Shown here: positions 1-10,061 of the stretch, piece by piece | How the letters are laid out: each line of letters starts with the position of its first letter | Numbering within the stretch: position 1 is the stretch's first letter | From: Muscardinus avellanarius | Taxonomy: Eukaryota > Chordata > Mammalia > Rodentia > Gliridae | Assembly: GCA_963383645.1 (NCBI GenBank) | Contig: OY726560.1 | Coordinates: forward strand, 151,490,546-151,554,545 | DNA: 64,000 nt | Reading direction: 5' to 3' | The notes under the pieces: generated by a model | Database searches by the model: none | What the model was told of the DNA's origin: nothing | The model's input: the letters and a program-made list of their open reading frames with translations, nothing else | Made by a program: the position numbers and the translations under genes

Positions 1-78
1 AACAGGCTCTCAGTAGGTTGTTGAGAGTCTCAGCCTCTTAACTACTGGGATTACAGACATGTACCACCATACCTGGCT
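1..78 (-). mobile_element. B1/ID-type SINE fragment, antisense
   Basis: The stretch reads, on the complement, as the 5' half of the dimeric SINE found throughout this window (pol III A-box region and the 'tgggattacag' complement). It is cut by the window edge, so its tail is not visible. Confidence 0.75.
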
Positions 79-143
79 TACTTCATTGATCTTTTGTATT
101 ATTTTTTAGTTTCTATTTTATTAAATTTAGCTCTGATATTTAT
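79..143 (-). mobile_element. Ancient L1 ORF2 remnant (outermost element), segment 1
   Basis: The text resembles antisense L1 ORF2. It resumes at 1118-1155 and again at 15856, showing that everything between was inserted later. The last 14 bases (130-143, gctctgatatttat) recur at 1118-1131 with one mismatch as the target duplication of the next insertion. Confidence 0.6.
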
Positions 144-1117
144 GATATATTCTTATGTATTTTATTTTTACACATTAATTGGTGCATTATGGTCTCACAT
201 TATAGTGTAGTTGATAAGTGATAGTGACATACATACACTGAGCACCTGGTGGGCTTTCTCCTGGCTCCCTTCCCACTTCTCCCCTTCCCATACATAATAT
301 TGGAATTATCACATATGCACATGATGTCCATTGAAGTGTTTCCTTCATTTATTCTGCCTCTCTCCCTAGCTTTGGCATATGAGAGAAAATATATGACCCT
401 TCACTTTCTGTGACTGGCTAATCTCACTAACATGATGTTCTCCAGGTTCATCCATTTTCCTGCAAATGACATTATTTTGTTCTTTTTTATTACCGAGTAG
501 AATTCCGTTGTGTGTATATCCCATAAGTTTGCAATCCACTCATCTGTTGAGAACACTTGGGTTGGTTCCATAATTTGGGTGTTTGAATTGTGCTGCTACG
601 AACATAGATATGCATGTATTACTATAGTAGTCTCATTTCAGTCCCTTTGGAAAGATCAACATCATTACCAATTAGGGTGATGTAAATTAAAGCCACACTG
701 AGCTTCCATCTAAACCCAATTAGAATGACAGTCATCAAGAAGTCAAAAAACAAGTCGGTGTGGTGGCACACACTTATAACCCCAGCTTTCAGGAGGTGGA
801 GACAGGTGGATTGCAGTTTGCAGATAGCCTCAGCTACTTACTGAGACCCTCTGCAACTTAGTGAGACCTTGTTTCAAAATAAAGAATAAACAATAGGGCT
901 GGGGGAGTAGCCTAGAGGTAGAATGCCTCTGGGTTCCATACCAAGTTACCCCCCACACACACACACAAAGAAGTAAAAAACAGTAAGTACTGATGGGAAT
1001 GTGGGGAAATAGATATTTTTCTATTTCAAATTAGTGGAGCTTCTCTGGAGATCAATGTGGAGATTCCTCAGAAAACTGGGAATGGATCCACCATATGATC
1101 CAGCTATACCACTCCTG
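144..1117 (-). mobile_element. 5'-truncated and inverted L1 inserted in the older L1
   Basis: Positions 144 to about 655 are an antisense L1 3' end and ORF2 tail. From about 660 to 1117 the sequence becomes sense ORF2 (the region before the C-terminal end). This head-to-head arrangement is the usual product of twin priming. A 14-bp imperfect target duplication flanks it (130-143 and 1118-1131). A SINE sits inside the inverted part. No reading frame is intact. Confidence 0.7.
756..967 (+). mobile_element. B1/ID-type SINE, full length
   Basis: It has a 7SL-like left part with a 'ggtggcacaca' A-box-like stretch, a right part 'gggctgggggagtagcctagaggtaga', and a short CA-rich tail. The direct repeats aagaagtcaaaaaacaagt (737-755) and aagaagtaaaaaacagt (968-984) flank it. 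It was inserted into the inverted L1 segment. Confidence 0.85.
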
Positions 1118-1155
1118 GCTCTGATTTTTATTATTCCTTTCCTTCTATGGGTTTT
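1118..1155 (-). mobile_element. Ancient L1 ORF2 remnant, segment 2
   Basis: A short piece of the outer antisense L1 lies between two insertions. Its final 11 bases, ctatgggtttt (1145-1155), reappear at 15856-15866, where the outer L1 continues. Confidence 0.6.
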
Positions 1156-1163
1156 TTTTCAAT

Positions 1164-1377
1164 GTATTCAGGAAAATTTATTTAATTTTTGGTTCTAGAG
1201 GTTCAAAGTCCAAGATCTGGTGGCTGTATCTGAGAAAGGGCTTGTGTAACATCAAATATGATAAAAAATGGACAGTCAAGTGAATTCATGTAAAAGACAA
1301 AACACAAGGGGCGGCCTTACTTTATAACAAGTTCTCTCTTGGTAACCCACCCAGTCCTGAAGACCAGTGTGAATCCC
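1164..1377 (-). other. Probable 3'-transduced sequence of the full-length L1
   Basis: This lies between the L1's own A-rich tail (about 1378-1400) and a second A-tract (complement of 1151-1163), inside the outer target duplication. On the minus strand it carries an AATAAA about 20 bases before the final A-tract. Its text resembles the 3' end of a MaLR-type LTR, so L1 transcription seems to have run past its own signal and stopped at one in flanking DNA. An independent insertion is the alternative. Confidence 0.55.
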
Positions 1378-1719
1378 TCTTTTTTTCCATATTTTATTTT
1401 ATTTATAAGTGGAACATATTGAAAATGGTATTCATTTAGATTGTGCTTTGTGCCCTCCCTCCCCCATTTCCCTTCCCCTCTCCTAATAAAGAGTGTCTGG
1501 ATTAACCATGCTATATTTATACTATTACACATATTCATATGTAGCTCCTCCATTGAACAACCTCAGCTTTCTTCCTCTCCTATGCTTCCATTCTAGCTTT
1601 GCTGAGATTTCTCCTCCATCATCTGGAGTCCCTCTGGTATTACCACTACTCCCTAGCTTGGGCATATTAGAGAAAACATATGTCCCTTCTCTTTCTGTGC
1701 TTGACTAATCTCACTTAAC

Positions 1720-2009
1720 ATAATGTTCTCCAGTTCCTTCCATATTCTTGCAAATGCTATTATTTTATTCTTCTTTATAGCTGAATAGAATTCCATTGTG
1801 TGTATTTCCCATAATTTTGCAATCCATTCATCTGTTGATGGAGATCTAGGTTGGTTCCATATTTTGGCTATTACAAACTGCTGCTATAAACATAGGTATG
1901 CATATGTTAATGTAGTTCTCTGATTTCAACCCCTTTGGAAAGATACCTAGGAGTGGTATAGCCGGATCAAATGGTGCATCTATTGTCAGTTTTCTAAGGA
2001 ATCTTTACA
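1720..2009 (-). pseudogene. L1 ORF2 C-terminal end, remnant
   Basis: The minus strand encodes the last part of L1 ORF2, including the conserved stretch that ends in a Trp/Ile-rich and Lys-rich tail. It is separated from the rest of ORF2 (6115 onward) by the solo LTR. Reading frames are broken. The stop codon position is approximate. Confidence 0.6.
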
Positions 2010-2212
2010 CTGATCTGTTGCCGACTAATCTCAGTTGGGTCGTTATTGTCAGCTCCCGGTCAAATCCTCAGAAAGATGGGGCAAAAGGCAGGTGGAGTTC
2101 TGCAGAAACTTATCTGCAGCGATTCTTTCCCCTCTATGAATTCCCTAAGTTTTTAGGTACGACGTTTGGGAAAGAATCTGAGGCGGACAAAGGCTTCTTG
2201 AGCCAATGACAC

Positions 2213-2241
2213 TTTATTACAAAAACCCCGAAAAATTTATA
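2213..2241 (-). promoter_or_regulatory. LTR TATA box and polyadenylation signal
   Basis: On the minus strand TATAAA (2236-2241) is followed about 18 bases later by AATAAA (2213-2218). About 190 bases remain to the LTR end at 2016. This fits a short R region with the poly(A) signal before the cap site. No activity can be judged from sequence. Confidence 0.5.
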
Positions 2242-3059
2242 CCCTTCACCAGTGAGATTAATAATAGGAGAAAAAAGAAAGGGAAGGGGGGCAATCACAG
2301 CCTTCTCATGGAATCTTCTTTTGCTTTCTTTTTTGAAGTTTCCATCTATATCCATATGACAAGCATGGGGAGATGTGCGGTCCAGGGAGATGCGATGGGC
2401 GTCTCTCAGATCTCATCCGCCTTGCCTTCTGAAGTCTGAAAGCTTACAAAAACTCACAACACAGCTTGGCAAATAAGATACCACAAATAACACCATGAAG
2501 TTCTTGGATTTAGTTGTCAGATGTATTTCCTTAACTGCTGAACACTCTTTTTTAGACAAAAAGCCTATTAAAGGCCTATTGGTCTCTAATAATCCATTTC
2601 CTTATCACAAACCCTCTGCAACCTGCTTCTAACTTTCTAATTCCTTTCTTTCCCAGTCGGGACATTCTTTTTTTTTTTTTTTATAATTTATTTTATTGGT
2701 GCACTGTATTCATACATCATAGTGGGATACAAACTTTTGTAGACATACATGCACACATCGCCCAGTCAGTCCCCACCCGATCCCCACCCCATTCCCTCCC
2801 AACCCCTCCTTCCCATGCTTGGCTTAGTGGTTGACATCTAGTATTATAGCAAATTATCCAAAGTTAAAAATGATAATCTCACATAACCGTTTCATTTGTC
2901 TGATACCAAGCTTTTGATGACTTAAAGATAACATTTCAATATTTCTTTTTGCTTTCTTTCTTACCAGAGAATATTTTTTTCTATTTTTTTTAGGTGAAAC
3001 TATCATATATTTATATATTTATTTTTCAGAAAAAATCTATCCTAATATGGAATATGGAC

Positions 3060-3720
3060 TCTAGGTACCCAAAACAATCTTGAAAAAGAACAAAGCTAGA
3101 AGATATATATTTTCTGATTTCAAACCATATAAAGCTACAATAATTGAAACAGTGTAGTACTATTCTAAAGGCAGATATATAAACCATTGGAGTTAAATAA
3201 AAGCCTAGAGCTAAATTCTTCCCTATATTGTCAAGTTATTTTTGACAAGGTTTCCACGAACATTTGGTGGTGGAAATAAAAATCTTTTAACTAAGTATTG
3301 TTAAAAAATAATAATTACATGGAAAAAAATACAATTGGGCCCTTACCTAATCCCATATACAAATATTAACTCAAAATAGATAATAGACCTAAATATAAAT
3401 CTTAAGACTATAAACTTTTAGGAGAAAATCTGGGTCATTAAACCTCACAACATTGAAATTGGCAGTGATTTCTTGGTTATGATTTCAATGGCACAGGCAA
3501 CAGAGGAGTATACAAACTCCCTAAAAAAAAAAATTGTATATCCAAAGACAATGTAAACAGAGTTAACAGTTACTAATAGAATGGGATAAAATATTTCCAA
3601 ATGCTATATCTGAAGGTATATTAATATTCCAACTAGAAATCCTAAAAATTAACAACAATAAAGGCAAACAATACCCTTTTGAGATAGGTAAAAGACTAAC
3701 ATAAATAATGAATCTCCACA
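3060..3720 (+). mobile_element. Captured ancient L1 ORF2 segment inside copy A (opposite orientation)
   Basis: Plus-strand text follows the sense order of old (L1M-type) ORF2 from the region after the reverse transcriptase toward the C-terminal third, for example around 3215-3250 and 3340-3390. It carries many stops and indels and has no coding potential. The same segment in the same place in copies B and C shows it is part of the element and not a later insertion. Confidence 0.75.
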
Positions 3721-3731
3721 GATAACCAATC

Positions 3732-4694
3732 TTAGTTGTCTGTTGGATGGAAAATCTTGTTTCTCAAGTTCTGGAGTGTGTTACCTATTTCTTCTTTGTA
3801 GTTAATCTCTTTGAGTATTTTCTCTAGTGCTGGTTTTGAAGACATAAATTCCTTCAGTTTCTGTTTATCATGGAAGCTTCTTATTTCTCCATCTAATTTG
3901 ATAGAAAGTTTTGCTGGGTAGGAAATTTTTGGCTGGAAGTTGTTTTCTTTCAGAATTGGGAATATGTTACTCCAAGCCCTTCTGGCTCTCATAACTTGGT
4001 TTGGGAAGTCTGGAGTGATTCTAATTGGTTTGCCTCTGAATGTCACTTGGCCCTTTGCTTTTGTTGCCTTTAAGATTCTCTGCTTGGCTTCCACATTGGT
4101 CATTTTGACAATTATGTGGCGTGGGGATCCTCTTCTCCGATCCTGTCTAAAGGGAGTTCTATAAGTTTCCTGGACCTGTGTATCAACCTCTTGCTCTATG
4201 TTTGGAAAATTTTCTGCTATTACTTCCTTGAAGAGATTGTTGATCCCTTTGGTTTCACTTTCTTTTCCCTCCTCTATTCCAATAATTCTTAGGTTAGCTC
4301 TCTTAAAATGGGCCCATATTTCTTCATTATCAGATTCCTGCTGTCGGATATTTTTTTCTAGATTAGAAACTATGATTTCATTTTTGGAATGATCATCTTC
4401 TAAGAGCGAGATTCTGTTCTCCATGTGTTCTAATCGGTTGTTTGTGCTTTGAATTGAGGCCTTTACTTCATTAATTGCGTCCTTTATCTCTTTTTGGTTC
4501 TCTCTGAGTTCTTTTCGAAGCACCTCTATTATTTCTACAGTTATTTTCCTGATTTGATCTTCTAGAAATCTCTGATTTTCTGTTTTATCGGGTTCTGATG
4601 TTGTGGGGTTGTGGGCATTAATTGCTCCAGTATTATTCCTCTTTCCCATGATTTCGGATGTTTGTGCCTTCTCTGGGTTCTTCCCTTGGGTCAC
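3732..4694 (-). CDS. L1-type ORF1 protein (ORF1p), intact 320-residue frame
   Basis: LINE-1 ORF1p is an RNA-binding, trimer-forming nucleic-acid chaperone that packages LINE RNA in cytoplasmic particles. This frame is open for 320 residues, near the usual 330-380. The basic, low-complexity N-terminus (about 1-50) is followed by a heptad-rich coiled coil (about 50-125, with NRLEHMENRISLLED), an RRM-like domain (about 128-220, with NLRIIGIEE and RHIIVKM) and a C-terminal domain (about 225-305) holding the conserved 'ITPDFPNQV' and 'ISYPAKLSIK' stretches. The start is the first ATG after the 5' UTR, and the next in-frame ATG is 15 codons later. No ORF2 follows, so reverse transcriptase must come in trans. 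It lies inside a solo LTR and is probably transcriptionally silent, but the frame is undamaged. Confidence 0.85.
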   Translation of the reverse strand: MTQGKNPEKAQTSEIMGKRNNTGAINAHNPTTSEPDKTENQRFLEDQIRKITVEIIEVLRKELRENQKEIKDAINEVKASIQSTNNRLEHMENRISLLEDDHSKNEIIVSNLEKNIRQQESDNEEIWAHFKRANLRIIGIEEGKESETKGINNLFKEVIAENFPNIEQEVDTQVQETYRTPFRQDRRRGSPRHIIVKMTNVEAKQRILKATKAKGQVTFRGKPIRITPDFPNQVMRARRAWSNIFPILKENNFQPKISYPAKLSIKLDGEIRSFHDKQKLKEFMSSKPALEKILKEINYKEEIGNTLQNLRNKIFHPTDN

Positions 4695-5429
4695 TATGAC
4701 TTCCCTTAAGGTGTTCTGGATCTCGAGTCAGTAGTATCTCGGACCCCACTACTCCTTTACTGGGTTTTATCACAGAGTCTCCAACCCAGAGAGTCGATAG
4801 AGGCTGCTTTAGACTGTGGGGGGGTGCCAGGTTGCACGTTCTCCTATGGTGTGATATCTCGGCCACCGCCCCTTCCCCACTGGGTCAAGTCCCAGGGATT
4901 TCTCCTCTGTGGCCCGCAATTTGACTCACTGTTCTTGAGTACGCAGATGTAGCTGTACTGGCCTCGCTGAATTCGCTGCTGCTGCCGCCGGTAGCAATAT
5001 GGCGCCGCTGCTACGCCCTCGGCTGTGGGGCTGGCGTTTTTCTTTTTGATTTTGATTTCTACTCTGAATCCCTTCAGCGTGTGCTGAGCTCGGCCACTGG
5101 GAGCTGTAGATGCTCTCTGCGCGGAGAAATCTCTCCTAGCTGTTCCGCAGTGGCTCACCTCGGCTTGCTGTGGCCGTCTGGTGAATTCGCCGCTGCCGCC
5201 GGCAGTATGGCGCTTCTGCCGCATCTGCCGCGTCCTCGGGCGCAAGGCCGGTGTATCTCCTCTGTGGCTCTGTTCTCAGTCCGCTTTCTCTCTGGAGCCT
5301 GGTGATTTTTTGTTTCACTGGTGATGGTGTTTTCTGGCTATGAAAGGCGCTGATTTTGTGGTAATGGAGATTTGTTGTTAGCGGAGCTCTTAAGCCCCGC
5401 TTTTCTCGGTCGCCATCTTCCCCGAAGTC
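4695..5429 (-). promoter_or_regulatory. L1-type 5' UTR/internal promoter of copy A
   Basis: This GC- and CpG-rich stretch runs from the element's 5' end to ORF1. AAGATGGCG (complement of 5411-5419) lies 10-20 bases from the start, like the YY1 site that positions transcription in human L1. Two related GC-rich modules (complement of about 4950-5045 and 5165-5260), each with a GGCGGC/GAATTC core, suggest duplicated promoter monomers. Copy B has the same two modules. Confidence 0.65.
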
Positions 5430-6114
5430 CGGGATATTCTTATGATAAGCTCTTCTTCATGAAAAAGTGCTTTCTTACTCTTACGGTATTTCCTTTCCTT
5501 CATACATATATATTTAGAATATCTGTCCTTTATTTTGTCATTTTCATTTCTAGCCATGCGGCATTCTCCCTGTCTCGGGAACGCTCACACTGGGCGTAAA
5601 GGTCAACAATCTTTCTCCTTGGCTCTATTGTATTTTGGCAACTAAGTTGTTCATCAACTAAATTGCTTCGAAGTCACACACAAAATTTTATCTTCTCTGT
5701 CTCTAGGCAGGATCTCAAGGGTAAACAAAGTTTCCTTAAACTGAGCTATCGGTTACCGGAGTTAATAGCTTAACCTAGTGATAGGAGTGAGGGTCGGAGA
5801 CCCTTTGTGATTGCTGCATCTGGAATGCTTATCACAGCATCTGAATTCTGGCCAGTTTTTTCCTTACTATTGAGCAAAGCCAAGGACGTTTAGACAAATT
5901 ATTAGAGAGTTTATTTCCACGGACTCAATTTCATAGTCCTAATTTCATATCACCGGAGCAATTCGTGTAGAAAGTTAAAAGGATAATAGTAAAAGTGGGG
6001 GGTACTTTGGCCAGAGACGACACCTCCTTCTCGGGGCTTTTTGCCGATTTTTATTATGTGGAGTGGGGTCTCAACACATAGATGCCGAGGCAGCAGGATG
6101 TCTTGGCACTGATC

Positions 6115-8158
6115 TCCATAGCGGCTGCACTACTTTGCACTCCCACCAACAGTGTAAAAGAGTTCCTCTTTCCTCACATCCTCAGTAGCATTTGTTGTTT
6201 GATTTCTTTATGCTTGTCACTCTGATTGGGGTTAGATAGAACCTCAGTGTAGTTTTGATTTGCATCTCCTTGATGGCTAGTGATGTTCAACATCTTTTCA
6301 TGTATCTATTGGCCATTTGTATCTCTTCTTTTGTGAAGCGTCTATTCAGTTCATTTGCCCATTTCTTGATTGGGTTATTTGTTTTGCTAGTGTATTGTCT
6401 TTTGAGCTCTTTGTATATTCTGGATAATAACCCCTATCAGAGTGGTGGCTGGTAAAGATCTCCCATTCTGTAGGCTTCCTCTTTAGGTTCTTGATGGTTT
6501 CCTTTGATGAAACTTTTTAGTTTGATGCTATCCCACTTGTTAATTCTTGCTTTAATTTCCTGTGCTTTGGAAGTCTTGTTGAGAAAGTTACTCCCTGTGC
6601 CTATATGTTGGAGTGTAGATCCTATGCCTTTCTCTAATAACTTCACAGTCTCTGGTCTAATTTCTAAGTCTTTGATCCATCTCGAGTTGATTCCTGTGCA
6701 TGGTGAGAAGTAAGGATTCAGATCCAACTTTCTACAAATGGATGGCCAGTTCTGCCAGCACCATTAGTTGAAAAGGCTGTCTTTTCTCCAGCGTATGAGT
6801 TTGGCCCCTTTGTCAAAAATCAATTGACTATAGATGTGTGGGTTTGTTTCTGTATCTTCTATTCTGTTCCACTGGTCAGTCTGCCTATTGTTGTGCCAAT
6901 ACCATGTTGTTTTTACTACTATTGCTCTATAGTATAATTTGAAGTCTGGGATTGTGATGCCTCCTGCCTGGTTCTTGTTGCTGAGAATTGCTTTGGCTAT
7001 TCTGGGTCTTTTCTTTCTCCATACAAAATTCATAACTGATTTTTCCAGGTCTATGAGAAATGTTGTTGGTATTTTAATGGGAATTGCATTGAATCTATAG
7101 ATCACTGCAGAATGACCATTTTGATGATATTTATTCTGCCTATCCATGAGCAAGGGAGATCTTTCCATCTTCCAAGATCTTCTTCAATTTCTTTCTTTAA
7201 TGTTTTGTAGTTTTTTCTGTAGAGGTTTTTAAAATCTTTGCTTAGGTTTATTGGTTTAGAGGTTATAGTAAATGGAATAGTTTTCTTTATTTCTTTTGTT
7301 GTGGATTCATTGTTGGCATAAAGAAAAGCAACTGATTTCTTTAGGTTGATTTTGTATCCTGCAATTTTGCTGAATTGGTTGATCAGTTCCAGAAGTCTTT
7401 TGGTTGAGTTCATTGGATCTTCTAAATATAGAATCATATCATTTGCAAATAAGGATGGTTTTAATTCCTCTCTTTCTATTTGAATTCCTTTGATTTCCTT
7501 CTCTTGTCTTATTGCTGTGGCAAGAGTCTCAAGGACTATATTGAAAAGGAGTGGTGATAATGGACATCCTTGTTTTGTTCCTGATTTTAAAGGATATTCT
7601 TGCAGGTTTTCTCCATTCAATATGATGTTGGCTTTGGGTTTATTGTATATAGCCTTAATGATGTTTAAATATGTTCCTTCTATTCCAATTTTCTGCAGTG
7701 TTTTTAACATAGATGGGTGTTGGATTTTGTCAAATGCTTTTTCAGCATCTATTAATATGATCATGTGGTTTTTGTTCTTAGTTCAATTTATGTGGTGAAT
7801 AACATGTATTGATTTGCGTATGTTGAACCACTCTTGCTTTTCTGGGATGAAACCAACTTAGTCATGGTATAAAATTCTCTTAATATGGTTTTGAATGTGT
7901 ATTGCTAGTATTTTGTTTATAATTTTTGCATCTATGTTCATTAAGGATATTTGTCTGCAATTTTCCTTTCTTGAAGTATCTTTATTTGGTTTGGGGATTA
8001 ATGTGATACTGACATCATAGAAGGAATTAGGGAGAATTCCACCTCTTTCAGTTTCCCAGAAAAAGTTGTGAAGTATTGGTATTAATTCTTCACTGAAAGT
8101 TTTGTAGAATTCAGCTGTAAACCCATCAGGGCCTGGGCTTTTCTTTGATGGAAGAATT
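6115..8158 (-). pseudogene. L1 ORF2 reverse transcriptase to C-terminal region, remnant
   Basis: The minus strand encodes ORF2 from the reverse transcriptase fingers/palm to the C-terminal third in fragments (7102-7764, 6764-7168, 6437-6727). Visible motifs are the palm 'DAEKAFDKI', '[15 protein letters not shown]', and the catalytic box as FAND, where active L1 has FADD; the second-position Asp codon has changed to Asn. Frames shift between fragments and two retroelements interrupt the gene. It belongs to the full-length L1 (1156-15855). Confidence 0.8.
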
Positions 8159-8173
8159 TAGATTGCTGTTTCT

Positions 8174-9093
8174 GGGGGACTTCCGGGAAGATGGCGATGG
8201 AGCAAAATGGGGCTTACGAGCCCCGCTAACAACCAATCTCTATTACCACAGAATCGGCGCCTTTCATAGCCAGAGAACACCATCAGCAGAGAAACAAAAG
8301 ATGTAATTTTAAGGGACAGAGAAAAGAGGGCTGGAAAAACGAGACACCAGAAACCAGACCACAGTGCTGCAGCCGGAGCCATGGCGTGAAGTGGCGGGCG
8401 CCATTTTGCCTTGCACACCAGGCTCCAGAGAGAAAGGGAACTCATAACGGAGCCCAGAAACCAGAGAGGAGATACGCCAGCCTCACGCCCAAGAACGCGG
8501 CAGCAGCGCCTTACTGCTGGCGGCAGCGGCGAGTTCACCGGACGGCACCAGACCAACGCACTCAACAGCCCACCAAACTCCAGAGAGGAGCGGCGGACAG
8601 CGAGCCAAGGTGAGCCGCTGCGAAACAGCTGGGCGGGATTTGGCAGATTTCTTGACGCAGGGAACAGCTAAAGCTCCCAGGGTCTGGGCTCACTGTACCC
8701 TGCAGGGACTCAGAGTGGAGTTTAAAAACAGAGAAGAAATACGCCAGCCTCATGGCCGAGGGCGTGGCAGTGGTGCCATATTGCTACTGGCGGCAGCAGC
8801 AGCGAATTCACCGAGTCCACGACAGCTCCATCTGCGCACTCAACAGTGAGTCAAATTGCGGCCCCTAGAGGAGAAATCCCAGTACTGTACTTCCAGGGAC
8901 TTGACCCAGTGGGGGAGTGGTGGTGGCAGAGATATTACACCATAGGAGAATGCCCAATCTGGCACCCCCCATGGTCTAAAGCAGCTTCGATTGACTCCCT
9001 GGGTCTGAGACTCTGCGATACAACCTAGTAAAGGAGTAGTGGGGACTGAGATACCACAGACTCGAGATCCACAGCACCTTAAGTGAAGTCGTT
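8174..9093 (+). promoter_or_regulatory. L1-type 5' UTR of copy B with two repeated modules
   Basis: The first bases (gggggacttccgggaagatgg) match copy A's 5' end closely, with AAGATGGCG at 8188-8196. Related GC-rich blocks at about 8470-8545 and 8737-8815 (each 'cgccagcctca...' followed by a GGCGGCAGC tract and a GAGTTCACCG/GAATTCACCG core) are spaced about 265 bases apart, so part of the UTR is a tandem duplication. Confidence 0.65.
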
Positions 9094-10054
9094 ATGACCC
9101 ATGGAAGAACCCAGAGAAGGCACAAACTTCCGAAATCATGGGAAAGAGGAATAACAATGGAGCAATAAATGCCCACAACCCCACAACATCAGAACCTGAT
9201 AAAACAGAAATTTAGAGATTTATAGAAGATCAAATCAGGAAAATAACTGTAGAAATAATAGAAGTGTTTCAAAAAGAATTCAGAGATAGCCAAAGAGAGA
9301 TAAAGGATGCAATTAATGAAGTAAAGGCCTCAATTCAAAGTACAAACAACCGTTTAGACCACATGGAGAATAGAATCTCACTCCTAGAAGATGATCATTC
9401 AAAAAATGAACACATAGTTTCTAATTTAGAAAAAAAAATCCGACAGCAGGAATCTGACATTGAAGAAATATGGGCCCATTTTAAGAGAGCTAACCTAAGA
9501 ATAATTGGAATAGAGGAGAGAAAAGAAGGTGAAACCAAAGGGATTAACAATCTTTTCAAGGAAATAATAGCAGAAAAATTTCCAAACATAGAGCTAGAGG
9601 TTGATACACAGGTCCAGGAAATTTATAGAACCCCCGTTAGAGAGGATCAGAGAAGAGGATCCCCACACCACATAATTGTCAAAATGACCAATGTGGAAGC
9701 CAAGCAGAGAATCTTAAAGGCAACAAAAGCAAAGGGCCAAGTGACATTCAGAGGCAAACCAATTAGAATCACTCCAGACTTCCCAAACCAAGTTATGAGA
9801 GACAGAAGGGCTTGGAGTAACATATTCCAAACTCTGAAAGAAAACAACTTTCAGCCAAAAATTTCCTACCCAGCAAAACTTTCTATCAAATTAGATGGGG
9901 AAATAAGAAGCTTCCACGACAAACAGAAACTGAAGCAATTTATGTCTTCAAAACCAGCGCTAGAGAAAATACTCAAAGAGATTAACTACAAAGAAGAAAT
10001 AGGTAACACACATCAGAACTAGAGAAACAAGATTTTCCATCCAACAGACAACTG
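9094..10054 (+). pseudogene. L1-type ORF1, copy B, broken
   Basis: This is clearly collinear with the 320-codon ORF1 of copy A. Relative to copy A it has a one-base deletion just after the start (about 9102), a stop at 9213-9215 and a second premature stop at 10020-10022, 10 codons before the copy A stop (TGA at 10052-10054). Between 9264 and 10019 the frame is open for 252 residues with coiled coil, RRM-like ('NLRIIGIEE') and C-terminal domain ('ITPDFPNQV', 'ISYPAKLSIK') still readable. Confidence 0.85.
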
Positions 10055-10061
10055 AGATTGG

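Larger units (their letters stand above)
2670..5429 (-). mobile_element. ORF1-only LINE (HAL1-like), copy A, full length
   Basis: The minus strand shows, in order: 5' UTR (5429-4695), an intact ORF1 (4694-3732), about 0.66 kb of ancient L1 ORF2 in reverse orientation (3720-3060), an A-rich linker, and an L1-type 3' end with a polypurine tract and poly(A) (complement of 2670-2683). ORF2 is absent. The ORF1 stop lies within about 12 bases of the antisense segment. Target duplications cgggacattctt (2658-2669) and cgggatattctt (5430-5441) differ by one base. Copies B (8174-11261) and C (46665-47495) share the same layout. Confidence 0.85.
2016..6108 (-). mobile_element. Solo LTR of a betaretrovirus/ERVK-like element, interrupted by an ORF1-only LINE
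   Basis: The element begins TG (2016) and ends CA (6108) and is flanked by a 6-bp duplication, ctgatc, at 2010-2015 and 6109-6114. Six-base duplications are typical of ERVK/betaretroviral integrations. Removing the LINE (2670-5429) and its extra target copy leaves about 1.32 kb. I see no primer-binding site or gag/pol text, so I read it as a single long LTR rather than a provirus. On the minus strand TATAAA and AATAAA are only about 18 bases apart near its 3' end, an arrangement known from MMTV-like LTRs. Confidence 0.65.

Noticed and set aside
4844..5318. Several Arg-rich open frames on both strands in the copy A leader
   Set aside because: They follow from the GC-rich duplicated modules of the L1 5' UTR and are not conserved in frame in copy B.
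2016..6108. Complete provirus with two LTRs
   Set aside because: The two ends are not similar to each other and no gag, pro, pol or primer-binding site is visible once the LINE is removed, so a solo LTR fits better.
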